31,704 nt of DNA, taken from the NCBI GenBank assembly GCA_030247855.1, contig JAPDRN010000221.1, positions 1 through 31,704 on the forward strand, given 5' to 3'. This DNA is from Knufia peltigerae. Its lineage: Eukaryota > Ascomycota > Eurotiomycetes > Chaetothyriales > Trichomeriaceae. Positions 20,987 through 31,434 of the stretch are shown piece by piece. The translations under genes were made by a program, and so were the position numbers. The notes under the pieces were generated by a model, which was not told where the DNA came from, made no database searches, and was given only the letters and a program-made list of their open reading frames with translations. Each line of letters opens with the position of its first letter. Positions within the stretch are counted from its first letter, which is position 1.

Positions 20987-22497
20987 TCAATCGGCATCGT
21001 CGCCATCGTCGTGGTCGTGGTCGTCGTCATCGCCATCCAAATCGTCCCCGTCGGTGTCCGCGTCCGTGTCGAGCACCTCTTGCCCCGCAAACAACAACCA
21101 CCGGCCGTCCTGGACGCTCTTCCTCCAGAACTTGGTGACGCCGTCGGACCCGCTGCTCATCAAGACCTGACCCTGGCCGTCGAACGAGACGGACCAGGCG
21201 TCGGTGTGCGCGTCGTCCAGCGCGGTCGATGACTGGACGTTGGTCTGGAAGGGGAAAGCGTGGCCGGTCCTTGCCGCTCGCGAGGCTGTCGAGGCAGAAG
21301 CGGAGGCGGCGGAGGGATTACCCGCACCGGAGTTTCGACCGATCAGTCCGGTCGTCAGGCTTGATTGGTAATGCTGTTGTGGTTGCTGTTGCTGTTGCTG
21401 TTGCTGCGGCTGTTGTCGTCGCGTGGACGCATTCTGCACAGCGCTCCCAGGTGCCGCAACATCTGTCACAGTGGTGTTGGTGGCTGCGGCCGTGCTACCC
21501 CTCTCGGGCGCTTCCGTGACTGCTAATTCAAAGACGCGCACCGCGCCATCTTTGCACGCCGTCACGACCCTGTCGGTCCCTCGGACGCTGAAGGGTGCCC
21601 ATGCCACGTCTCGTATGAGGGCCGGGTGTCGTCTTGACCGCGCGGCTTCGAAGAACATGACTCGGTGACTGGCGCCGTCGTTGGCGCCGACGCCACTCGA
21701 GGTGGAAGAAGAATCTCCGCCGGGCACGACGGAGCGGTAGATTTTGAACTCGTTGAGAACACTGACCACGAGACTTAATTGGCCGCGGTCGTCGGAGAGG
21801 CTGTTCATGTACGCGAGAGGGGTCGGGTTTGGGTCGAAGCGGACTTTGAAGCTCGTCTCATCGCCGCGCGTGGGCGGCGAAGACCCGCACACGTTGAACG
21901 TGTCGACCAGGGTCCAATCCTTGAGATCATCGGGGCTTGTGGGTTCGTAGATGCTCAGGAGGCCTTGACGGTCGATCAGAGCCAGAGTCGTGTAAATGTT
22001 GTCGACGGTCTTGAGGTCCATGGATACAAAGGGGACACGGGGAGTGGATGGGATCGTGGATGTGCGACGAAAGCGGCGGCCCGAGTTGGGAGCCTGGGAG
22101 ACATCCTCGGTCCAGAGATGGAATTTGAGGTCGTTGCCTATGCTGGCTATGTGAGAGCCTAGAGTTGGGTGGAGGAATTTGGCCTGGCAGAGAACGGAGG
22201 GGTCAGAGATCTATTTTGATTGGGTGGATCTGGAACAAGCAAAGGGGAAGCAGAGGATGAAGAAGATGCATGAAGCGAAGTGCCAGGAAGGGATCAAGGA
22301 GCACCAACATCGCGTATGTCAGCGTCATGGGCGGTGAATGTGTCGATGAGTGTGCGCTCCCCAGTCTTGGGGTCTCGCTGCCATACTTTGATCCGATGGT
22401 CGATTGAAGCTGTGAGAATGCGCGTGCCATTGAAATTCGTGTGGAGGACCGTGACTCTGTCGTGGTGACCGGTGACAAATTCCGTTGACCGTCCCAT
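20987..22497 (-). CDS. seh1: Seh1-like WD40 nucleoporin / SEA complex subunit
   Basis: Two exons, 22497-22309 and 22183-20987, give 461 residues. The intron (22308-22184, 125 nt) has a weak donor GTTGGT but a good branch (CTGAC) and CAG acceptor. The join reads ADIRDAKFLHPTLGSHIASIG, matching the spacing of fungal Seh1 proteins. WD-like blades: HHDRVTVLHTNFNGTRILTA ... IKVWQRD; IASIGNDLKFHLWTED; IRDVAWAP ... ACKDGAVRVFEL; HTDAWSVSFDGQGQVLMSSG ... VTKFWRK. Seh1 sits in the Nup84/Nup107 outer ring of the nuclear pore and in the GATOR2/SEACAT complex controlling TORC1. Oddities: an Ala/Ser/Gln-rich insertion with a polyglutamine run at ~320-335, and an Asp/His-rich acidic tail at ~434-461. Both make it longer than typical (~350-400 aa). 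Sec13 is less likely from the blade sequences. Confidence 0.87.
21371..21412 (-). repeat. Polyglutamine-coding CAG/CAA repeat within seh1
   Basis: Mixed CAG and CAA codons (seen as TGTTGC repeats on the plus strand) encode the Gln-rich insertion between the last two WD blades of the Seh1-like protein. The codon mixture suggests selection on amino acid content, or an old tract, rather than a fresh pure-CAG expansion. Confidence 0.85.
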
Positions 22498-23096
22498 TGT
22501 GGTTGATTGTCTGGAGTCGGTTTGTAGAGCTAGATTTGAGTTACTTTCGAGGTACAGACAGAGGGGCCATGGTTGAACGCGTTTTGTGACTGCATCTAGT
22601 GCGCTGACATCCGGGTCAACAGACTCTGCGTATCTCAATAGATCAAGCACGTATCAACACAGGAGCGCGTTGACTCTGAATGCGAATGCGCAACCAGTGT
22701 CGACAAATATTGAGGGAAGGTCAAACAACCGGCCTGTGCTATTTGCCCTCAAAAGGCGACGATGAGGTCAAGGAGGCTGAAATAGAGCTACGTTGATTGG
22801 CGTTCGGGAGGAAGGCTGGGGTTACGGGATTACGGAAAAATAATATTCCGAGATGGCCGTCTGTGAGAAAGGACAGCTGTCGTCCGGCCTGTTCACCAAA
22901 AAAAGAACCATTCATTCTCAGCACGTGGTCCTCTTTGCTATACGTATTCCTGTCATTCTCTTTGAAGTTTCGGTTGCGCCTGAGATTGATTCATGATGAT
23001 TTGCAAGCTTTTCTTGGAAACTTTTCAGTCTCCTTGACGATACGGAGTACATACGGCATCGGATCCCCGCCGACGCCAGCAAGTTAGACCATCGAT
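22498..23096. promoter_or_regulatory. Divergent promoter region seh1 / alg7
   Basis: About 600 bp between divergent start codons. An exact TACGGAGTA lies at 23041-23049, 48 bp before the alg7 ATG, in what should be its leader or core promoter. No gene is supported here. Confidence 0.5.
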
Positions 23097-24602
23097 ATGT
23101 CTTCTAGCCTGGGCCATGCAGAGCGCTGGTCGCTGCTGCTCGTTACCGGAGCCTCGCTGTCTGTCATTGCCAACACGTTCAAGGGAGATGGTGCTCCTCT
23201 TGTGGCCTCCCTGGCATTTTCGACTTTGGCCTTTTCCATGACCTACGCATTTGTCCGCTGGTCGGGGCCGTCATTTGTCAAAGCAGGGCTCAGAGGCAGG
23301 GATATGAGCAAGTTGGCACCAAAAGAAATGTGAGTGCATCTACATCGCCCGGCATCCCTGATATGACTGACAACCACGCGCAGTCCCGAAGCCATGGGAG
23401 CGGTGGCCGCCTCAGTCTACATCTTAGCGTTGATGGCATTTATCCCATTCGCATTTTACAAGGACATTGTTGCCGCAACGTCTGGTGGCGGGAACAGGGA
23501 CGTCGTCCTAGAGGTCACCGAGGTCGAGACGGGCCGTTTCTTGCATCGATTCCCGCATTCAAAACTATCCTCCTATCAATCGGCTTTGAACACTCTCCAA
23601 GCAACCACCATTCTCGGTATGGCGGACGATATATTGGATCTGAGATGGCGACATAAATTCTTCATTCCCGCAATTGCGTCTCTGCCACTTCTTATTGTCT
23701 ATTACGTCGACTTCGGAGTCACTTCAGTTGTGGTACCAAATTTTCTCGTTCCATACATGCCCGGGCGAGCACGCTTGATCGATCTCTCGTTCTTGTACTA
23801 CCTTTACATGTCAGCATTGTCCATATTTGCACCAAATTCGATCAACATTCTTGCTGGAATCAACGGTATCGAAGTTGGCCAGTCGCTAGTCATTGCAGGA
23901 CTTTTGATTCTCAATTCATCACTGTATCTGGTCCCTTTCCCTGGAAACCCGGTTTTGTCGAATGGTTACGCCACACACCCCCATCCCGCCACAGATTCAC
24001 ATCTTCTCACGTTATATGTCCTTCTACCGTTCTTGGCCGTTTCGATAGCCTTGTTCATACATAACAAGTATCCGGCCAGAGTCTTCGTTGGCGACACGTA
24101 CTGTTATGTAGCTGGCATGACCTTTGCTGTGGTGGCGATCATGGCACATTTCAGTAAGACGTTGTTGTTACTCCTCATTCCACAAATCGTCAACTTCGTC
24201 TACAGTACGCCACAGCTATTCAAGCTGATCCCTTGTCCACGACATCGACTACCCAAATTCAACGCCAGAACCGGCCTACTTGAACCCAGCGTCACACCAT
24301 GGCCTCGGGAAAAGCCCCCAACCAAGCTTCAAACCACCATGTTCCTCATGCTCGAAAAGCTTCGGCTAATACAGGTGACGATTGATCCCAAGACAAATCG
24401 AATATCAACGACTTCGAACTTGACAATCATTAATCTATGGCTCGTTTGGAGAGGGCCGATGAGGGAGGATCAATTAATGCGGGAGCTATTAGTGATGCAA
24501 ACTTGTTGCGGTCTATTTGGGCTCTTTGTGCGGCACACTATGGCACTTTTGATATTCAGTGTGGATAACAGAGGAAAGTACGGCAACAAATTTCCGGTGT
24601 AA
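23097..24602 (+). CDS. alg7: UDP-GlcNAc:dolichyl-phosphate GlcNAc-1-phosphate transferase
   Basis: Exons 23097-23329 and 23384-24602 (intron 23330-23383, 54 nt, GTGAGT...GCAG, phase 2) give 483 residues. This ER membrane enzyme transfers GlcNAc-1-P to dolichyl phosphate, the first step of the lipid-linked oligosaccharide for N-glycosylation and the target of tunicamycin. Visible motifs: GLRGRDMSKLAPKEIPEAMG (substrate-binding loop restored by the splice), GMADDILDLRWRHK (the acidic Mg-site pair), SINILAGINGIEVGQSL, VFVGDTYCYVAGM, and the cytosolic CPRHRLPKFN loop. About ten hydrophobic segments are present. Length fits fungal Alg7 (~450-490). It is followed 292 bp later by dml1 in the same direction. 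Confidence 0.97.
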
Positions 24603-24684
24603 GGCCTCTGGTGCTGAATTGTATGGACAATATAGTGACCTTTTGTGTAGATACGGGATGAGGTGAATGATAACCAAGTGTCCA

Positions 24685-24693
24685 TACGGAGTA
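24685..24693 (+). promoter_or_regulatory. TACGGAGTA motif between alg7 and dml1
   Basis: An exact copy of the intergenic 9-mer also seen at 7672, 8463 and 23041, 202 bp upstream of the dml1 start. Its function is unknown; it is listed because of its recurrence. Confidence 0.5.
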
Positions 24694-24894
24694 CCTATAG
24701 ATCAATTAGTCGATGCGACACATTTATTGATGTTTGAAGCCACAAGCAAGCATTGTAAACTACTTTTGTATCCCGAATGGCATGCCATAAGCAGTACTGC
24801 AAATGCCAAGCCTCTCCATCTCCGCGGTGCTTTTCACAGCCTGATATCAATCAATCCAAGGGCGTCAAGACTCTCAGATATTCAATGGCGAACA

Positions 24895-26734
24895 ATGCAT
24901 GAAATTGTGACCCTTCAACTGGGTCAGAAGAGTAATTACCTTGCTACCCATTTTTGGAACGCTCAAGTATTTTTTGAACAACCTCGACCGCGGCCCGCAT
25001 GTGACTGACTTTGTGCTTAGGAATCGTACTTCACATATTCTGACAACGAAGAATCCGTCATCGATCATGATGTACACTTCCGCCCAGGTATAGGTGCCGA
25101 CGGACATGAGACGTTTACACCACGAACGGTCATCTATGACTTGAAAGGAGGATTCGGCACGTTGCGCAAGTTCAATGCGTTGTACGAACTTCAAGATGAA
25201 GCGCCCACTGGCTTGTGGGAGGGTATGACGACGACACACCGACAGCCTACGATACAGCCATCAGAATATCAGCGAAAGCTCGATCTCGGGTTACCCACGT
25301 CTCAATTGCATGATGCAGATGTGAGATACTGGAGCGACTTCAACCGGGTTTACTACAATCCCAAATCGATTGTCCAACTCAACGAGTATGAGCTCAACTC
25401 TCAGATCATGCCGTTCGAAGACTGGGTGGCGGGAGAAGACCTTTTCCGAAATTTGGATCGAGACTTCGATCTACTGGACCGTGATATTCGGCCCTTCGTA
25501 GAAGAATGCGATCACATGCAAGGATTCCAAATTCTGACCGGAGCCAACGATGCATGGGGAGGATTCGCAGCAAAATACCTCGACGCCCTACGTGATGAGT
25601 TCGGCAAGATGAGTATCTGGTGCTGGGGCATCGAGGACTCTACCAGAGTAGTTAGGGTAAGTCGTCGCCGGGCAAGAAGCAAAACAATGCCAAATTGACT
25701 CTGACAGCAAAAACAATTGCAACGAGCATGCAATTCCGCGAGATCCCTTCGGGCCATTGGCCAGCTGGCTTCGGTGTACGTCCGACTCGCAGCACCACCG
25801 TCGAGCTTACCGGGATATGTGAACTTTCCGTCGGCATCTGACTGGATGACAACCGCCCTGCTTTGCGCCGGCTTCGAGTCGGTCACCATTCCGACAAGGT
25901 TGCGGGCGGATGCGAGGAAGCGAGGCTCACTGAGCCTGCTTGAAGACACCTTGAACACTAGCGATAGCCAGAACCTCTTCGAATTGCAGGCCAAGTTCAA
26001 CAATCACGCCATGAACGGTTCCAATGGCGGAGAGTCGAACGGTAGGATTCACGCCGATGAGAATGCACCTCACGATTGGCACCCCGAGCCCACACACTTT
26101 GACCTGGAATATCTCCCGAGACTACAGAATTCTATCGTGAGCGATCGAAACCATGTCTTCGCGCAGGTTGAATGCGAACGAGGAAGGGCAGAACATGATT
26201 CGTTCTCGCTTAGCCTCGATCCTGAGGACAGGCTCCGCAGAAGGCAGAATGAAGAGAGCGTGGTCGAGATGTAAGTGGCATTCCTCCTACTGTTTTAGTC
26301 AGTTTGTTTTCCCCTTCCGCTTTCGTCTTGAGTCAAAAAAAAGGTGAGCGTGAGCGTGAGAAGTGAGCCAGCCGAAGTTTTCAGTTCCCGGATACGGAAT
26401 GGGCACACTATTGGAAAAACTAGTACAGGACTCCAGTTATACTTCGACTGACACTCCCATGCGCAGATTTCAGACCGGACTACGATTTCCTCTGCTGGAG
26501 ACGTTTCCTAACAGTCTCTTCGAGACGAATCGGGACCACGAGAACGGACTAGACATATCGGCAGCGCTGAGCTGTAATTCGAGGATGAAAGACCATGTTC
26601 TCGAATTGAGGAATACCACCTCCCGGCTGATGCCGCTGGAAGAACGGGAAGCTGTCTATTCTGATCTCTCTCAACTAGCACAGCACTACAGCTTCGGTTG
26701 GGACGAGGGTAGCGACACTGGAGAAGACGATTGA
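24895..26734 (+). CDS. dml1: Dml1/Misato family protein (mitochondrial inheritance)
   Basis: Four exons, 24895-24966, 25021-25656, 25708-26270 and 26467-26734, give 512 residues. The N-terminus MHEIVTLQLGQKSNYLATHF joins across intron 1 (donor GTATTT) to ESYFTYSDNEE. The Misato tubulin-like N-segment continues as TPRTVIYDLKGGFGTLRKFN. Later parts include VQLNEYELNSQIMPFEDW, QGFQILTGANDAWGGFAAKY, the HVFAQVECERG strand and, after the last intron, FQTGLRFPLLETFP. The family resembles tubulin/FtsZ and is needed for mitochondrial DNA inheritance and morphology. Intron 3 (26271-26466, 196 nt) is long; I chose the acceptor at 26466 because a CTGAC branch site precedes it and the frame and homology fit, but an extra small exon inside it is possible. 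Confidence 0.93.
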
Positions 26735-29066
26735 ACCATGGTCCTCATAACATTGTCAACTGACCTACCTATTCCCCCGCGATGCTAACTAGCACTGGTC
26801 ACAAGCCTACGAGTAGAGGAGTTGCATGAGAATTGGGGGTGGGGGATGGTCGGGCAAGGTGTGTGCGTGTCTGCTGTTTAGCCGGGCAAATACTCCGTCG
26901 ACTATAACAGTAGTACCTAACGCAGTGCTGTAATCAGTCTTCAAAAGTGCGTTATAGTGCATTTCTCCGTCAAGCAGCCAAGAAGGAATCATGATAGCCA
27001 CAGTGGCGTTGCGAAGTGTCAGTTACGTGAAATATTCGTCCACCGGCCCATATCTTCAAGAACTTGCTACCATTCCGTCCTGGGTAGTATAGGTCACTTG
27101 GAACTACTGGGGGAGAGGATAACCTTACCAAAGGTGGACAAGAGTGTGGACAAAAAAGGTGGGCAAGGCTGGGCGACTCCCCGTGAGAAAAAATGTGTTT
27201 GTGATCGGGATCCCTCGGCAAAACATTGGGAAGGGTGGCGTTCTTTGTTTCTGACCGTTGGCATGGTCACAGCAAGCCATGATGACTCCGAGTACGTTGA
27301 GTGGACTGATGAAAAGCCCATGAAGCTCTCGAGATGCATGAAAATCGCCGAACAGCTGCAAGTCTAACAAGAAGCTTAGCGAGAAGAAGCCAGTCATGAC
27401 GCTGTGCCTGGTAAGACACCATCACTAAAGTAAGACATGCAGGGTTCCCAGTTTTTTTTCTCAGCTTCCCCATGGTCCAACTGGATGGCCGCCAGCAACT
27501 TTTGGCGAGTAACATTGGGGCGATCAATAGAAATGGATACGACAGAACTATACGGAATAAGTACCCAAGACTATTGTCCAGGTGGCCCGTGCTCGACGGG
27601 TATTCGAAGAAAAAAGACTGTGTGTCGAGCACATCTAGGCCAAAGCTTCATGACTTGATACCAGAAATAGGTGCAAAGCACGCACAGATGGGCTCTTGGT
27701 GGTGTCTGCCGAATGAGCCGGGCGCCACAGTCCATGTCAAAGGCCTGTCCCCCAACACTGTGCACTGATGGGGGGATCGGAGAGCACCGTCAATGTCAGG
27801 ATGTCACAGCTTTCGATCTGCCCTTTTGACTGGAAAACCGGGAAGGGCAAGTTGATGGGCGTCAGTCGTCATCAGAACCTGGCAAAAGTTCGTCCCAAAT
27901 CCTTGACAACGAGCGGTCGAGTACGAGCAAGGCGTCGATCACGCAACGGTCGGTAGAATGTGATGGAAACCACATGTTGGGCGCTTCTCGGCTTCTCTCG
28001 ATTCGCCTTGGGTCTTCTTGGGTTATCGACTAGGGCTCACTAGGTCCAAACCCAATCATCAGCCTATCGGTTGATCCGAGGATGGCGGTTGGAGGCTACC
28101 GAAGGGTGCTCAACAAGGCCCGTCGCTGGAAAGAGCCAGTCTTTTTTGACTCAGAAGCCGAACTACTCCTTCAATAGTGTGTAGCGGGAGGGAAGGGTAA
28201 AATGCAGCATGCCAGGAAGCCAACATCCAGAACACCCACGGATCGAAGAAGTCTCCATACGCAAGGCACCAACAACAAAGAACTGCTGGGAGCGATCAGC
28301 GGAAAAAGTTAGCAGAAGGCCTCTCATTGACTCCAGGCACGTGGGCTGTTATCGTCGACCATGGGAACGACTAGCAGCCTTGACAAGCTCTTTGGGTGGC
28401 TCGAGCTTCCCACTCGCTTGTCAATGGGTAGCGCAATACTCGACATTATTGTGCAATAGTTCGACTCCTACATGGACAATGCTTCTGGTTTCATTGAAAC
28501 TTCCAGAGGAAGAGAACATCGAGGACGAGGCCACCCACCGTACGGGATCCCGCCAGCAGGCATGCAGGAACAGAGGGAAAACAAACAAGAAGGCTGGCCA
28601 CTGCAGTACCGCAGCACCCACTCACCCACACACCATCGATCTCCTCCCGATGCAACATTGCCTTATAGCGGAGCATTGACCGTCCCGCTCATGCTGCGCC
28701 CTTGCAGACGGTGGGAACTAGTTCCACCGACAACAATACTTTCTCCCCACCATGACGCAGACTTCGCAGTGTGTTTTTTCAGGAACAGGTCCTTGTTTTT
28801 GTCCATCTCAGCAGCAATGGATCTTGTCATGCGAGCAGGTATTGGATTGGGATGGGTACCGAGCTGCAGAGCTTCAACGCATAAAATACTTGACCTCCCG
28901 TCTTCTTCCTCTCACTTTCTTTCCTACCTCACGCCAGTCAGATTTCTACTCTCGCTTCCATCAACAGTCCCAGGGCTCGCTCGCTAAGGCTCGACTATCA
29001 TTCGTTTCCCTCAACAGCACACGGATCTAATCCTCTGTACACATATCAACCCTAATATCATTCAAA
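26735..29066. other. 2.3-kb intergenic region without a supported gene
   Basis: Many short, overlapping open frames on both strands (the longest, at 28209-28679, has no domain and a composition typical of chance). It contains a TACTCCGTC variant at ~26891. The last ~190 bp form the promoter and CT-rich leader of the repeat protein gene. A non-coding RNA cannot be excluded but nothing supports one. Confidence 0.5.
28881..28965 (+). promoter_or_regulatory. TATA-like box and CT-rich tract of the repeat-protein gene
   Basis: ATAAAATA at 28881-28888 lies ~185 bp before the ATG and is followed by a long pyrimidine-rich stretch (CTCCCGTCTTCTTCCTCTCA and onward). A TATA box plus CT tract is typical of highly expressed filamentous-fungal genes. 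The strongly C-ending codon use of the gene fits high expression. Confidence 0.5.
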
Positions 29067-30206
29067 ATGGTCAAATCCGCTGTTGTCCTGGCCTTGGCCA
29101 GCACTGCTGCCGCCGCCGCCGTCAAGCGAGATGCTAGCACCACCACCGGTGGTACGTGGCTCGACTGGACCTCGACTACCACCACAGTCGCTCCTACCAC
29201 CACTACCACCACCGTGGCTCCTACTACCACCACTACCACCGTCCCAACCACCACCACCACCGTTGCTCCCATCTCGACCACCACCACCCCTGCGTGGAAC
29301 GATTGGACTTCGACTACCACCACAGTCGCTCCTACCACTACCACCACCGTGGCTCCTACCACCACCACCACTCCTGCGTGGAACGACTGGACCTCGACCA
29401 CCACCACGGTCAAGACCACCACTACCACCACTCCCGCATGGAATGACTGGACCACTACCACCACTGTGCCGGTCAAGCCAACCACTACCACCCCTGCGTG
29501 GAATGACTGGACCACCACCACCACTGTGCCAGTGAAGCCAACCACCACCACCCCTGCGTGGAACGACTGGACCACCACCACCACTGTGCCAGTGAAGCCT
29601 ACCACCACCGTTCCCGCGTGGAACGACTGGACCACCACCACCACCAAGGCTCCCGTCAAGCCAACTACCACCGTTCCCGCATGGAACGACTGGACCACCA
29701 CCACCACCAAGGCTCCCGTCAAGCCAACTACCACCGTCCCCGTCTGGGGTGACTGGACCACCACCACTCCCGTGGCTCCTGCCCCAGTCAAGCCTACCTC
29801 CGCCTGGGGTGACTGGTCGAGCGCTCCCGCTCCCGCCCCTGTCAAGCCTACCACTGTCGCCCCTGCTCCAGTCAAGCCTACCTCCGCCTGGGGTGACTGG
29901 TCGAGCGCTCCCGCTCCCGCCCCTGTCAAGCCTACCTCTGTCGCCCCTGCCCCGGCTCCTCCTGCTCCTGTCGTCAGCTCCGTCTGGAACGACTGGACCA
30001 GCACTGCTCCTGCTCCTGCTCCAGTGGCTCCTACCTCCGCCGCCCCTGCTCCCGTTGCTCCTACCACTGCTCCTGCTCTGGTCAGCAGCTGGGCCCCATC
30101 CGCCACCACCCCTGCTCCTGCCACCTACACCGGTGCTGCCAGCAGCAACAACAAGCCCGCCGTCGCTCTCCTCGGTGGTCTCGTTGCCCTCGTTGCCCTC
30201 GCATAA
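29067..30206 (+). CDS. Secreted Thr/Pro-rich W-x-D-W repeat protein, probable GPI-anchored cell-wall protein
   Basis: Single exon, 379 residues. A signal peptide (MVKSAVVLALASTAAAAA) is followed by VKR-DAS, a likely Kex2 site. The body is Thr-rich then Ala/Pro-rich and is built on twelve units that each begin W-x-D-W (one WLDW, eight WNDW, three WGDW). Central units are 20-21 residues, such as PAWNDWTTTTTVPVKPTTTT. The C-terminus SSNNKPAVALLGGLVALVAL has a small-residue, Ser/Asn-rich site and a hydrophobic tail, as expected for GPI addition. Such low-complexity Thr/Ser regions are usually heavily O-mannosylated in fungi. I do not recognise the repeat as a named family. A structural wall protein, adhesin-like stalk or surface shield is inferred. 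Codons favour C in third position, suggesting strong expression. Confidence 0.83.
   Translation: MVKSAVVLALASTAAAAAVKRDASTTTGGTWLDWTSTTTTVAPTTTTTTVAPTTTTTTVPTTTTTVAPISTTTTPAWNDWTSTTTTVAPTTTTTVAPTTTTTPAWNDWTSTTTTVKTTTTTTPAWNDWTTTTTVPVKPTTTTPAWNDWTTTTTVPVKPTTTTPAWNDWTTTTTVPVKPTTTVPAWNDWTTTTTKAPVKPTTTVPAWNDWTTTTTKAPVKPTTTVPVWGDWTTTTPVAPAPVKPTSAWGDWSSAPAPAPVKPTTVAPAPVKPTSAWGDWSSAPAPAPVKPTSVAPAPAPPAPVVSSVWNDWTSTAPAPAPVAPTSAAPAPVAPTTAPALVSSWAPSATTPAPATYTGAASSNNKPAVALLGGLVALVALA
29420..29750 (+). repeat. 60-63-bp coding minisatellite
   Basis: Near-identical tandem 60- or 63-bp units encode the WNDWTTTTT-(V/KA)PVKPTTT module. Adjacent units differ mainly at synonymous sites or by one inserted codon (VPVKP versus KAPVKP), which indicates recent duplication or gene conversion. 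Copy number is likely to vary between strains and may be collapsed in short-read assemblies. Confidence 0.9.
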
Positions 30207-31434
30207 ATGCGTTGACTATCTTGGGTTTGGGTCTTTCTTTTTTTCGATTCTTCAACAACAACACCACTTGTTGTCGCAGTTCCTCGTCTCTGGGGCTTCT
30301 GGCGCACACAGGGTTGGATGATTTGATCATTTTATGTCAATGACGAACATCATGAATTTCATATAAACAACATTAGTCTCGGCCCTCGATACAGCGAGAG
30401 GCGCGAGCGGACGATCCTTACGACTATACATATTATTATACCAGGTTCATCACGAGGTTGAGTGGGCCTCGGTGGGAACGACAAAAGGCAAAAAAGGAAG
30501 CAGCATTAATGTGTGGTGCATATGGTGTGGTGTTGCTATCTTGAAACATTTCAAGCTCTCGTGTGTACTTCTCAAATCGGTTGTGGTGGAAGTTCTCTTG
30601 AGAGGAGGTGATGGAGAAAGAGTAGCATATCAACCTGTTAATGTGTGGCATGTAGAAAGAGAAGTTTTCTGACAATCAAAAAATCATTAAAATTGACTCA
30701 TCATTTTCTTTCAAATTTCGAATTTCGTTCTTTGGCCATCTTCTAAACCAAGATGCCTAATTGCGATCAGGTCACACAGTGTGTTGAGTTGAGATGAGAA
30801 GAAGTCGAGTGTTGATTTATTATTGCCATAACACTGAACTGTCCGTGCTGAAGCTGTCGTGTGAAAAATCTGTCCTGGTGCTTTGTGGGTGGTTAATAAC
30901 TTGGGGGGGGGGGAGGGCATTGGGGAAGGTCAGCCGAAGTAGTTACGGAGCACCTTACTGTACTGTATGATTGAGTGCCCCCGGGCATGCCCTGTAGCTA
31001 CAGCGCGGCGCCTTGACACTTTGATGCCTCGCAAGGGTGATGTCGTCCCATCATCCATTTTATTAGTTACTCAGTGCTCTCTCCCCCCGTTTTTGCGACT
31101 TGTACAGAGTACAAACGTCGGAATTTTACCTACGTACTCCGTGTACAAACAGTAAGTAGTCAAGTCCATCGTTTTGGGGACAGATGCGTGCGAGAACTCG
31201 AAGCGTAGAACAGAGCACACACAAACACACAAACCAGAAAAGTCTACGCTCTCGCGCCCAAATGGGCCTTGCAAGAGTCAAGCTTGACCTCTTAAAACCC
31301 CCCTGCAGGAGACTTCATTCCTCCTCCGTCCTTCCCTCCCCCCTTCCCTCCCCCCCCTGAGTCGTCGAGTTATTTTACGTCGTGTTCGAGGTTGACGATG
31401 CGAGCTCGATGCATGTGGCAAGTTTACTGTACGA
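30207..31434. other. 1.2-kb intergenic region with low-complexity tracts
   Basis: 3' UTR side of the repeat-protein gene. It contains an 11-G run at 30903-30913, a C/T-only tract around 31318-31358 with a 13-bp tandem duplication, and TACGGAGTA-like variants near 30943, 31111 and 31133. No gene is supported. Confidence 0.5.

Noticed and set aside
28209..28679. 156-codon plus-strand frame upstream of the repeat protein
   Set aside because: No domain, irregular composition rich in Ser, Arg and Thr, and overlapping frames on the other strand. Not distinguishable from chance.
29027..30124. 365-codon antisense open frame over the repeat-protein gene, Val/Gly/Ala-rich
   Set aside because: It is the mirror of the ACC/CCT-rich triplet repeats, which cannot produce stops on that strand. 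It has no start context, signal or domain of its own.
29067..30206. Fungal RiPP (ustiloxin/dikaritin-type) or Kex2-repeat precursor
   Set aside because: There is only one KR, just after the signal peptide. The repeats contain VKP rather than KR/RR cleavage sites, there is a GPI-like tail, and no UstY-type oxidase is nearby.
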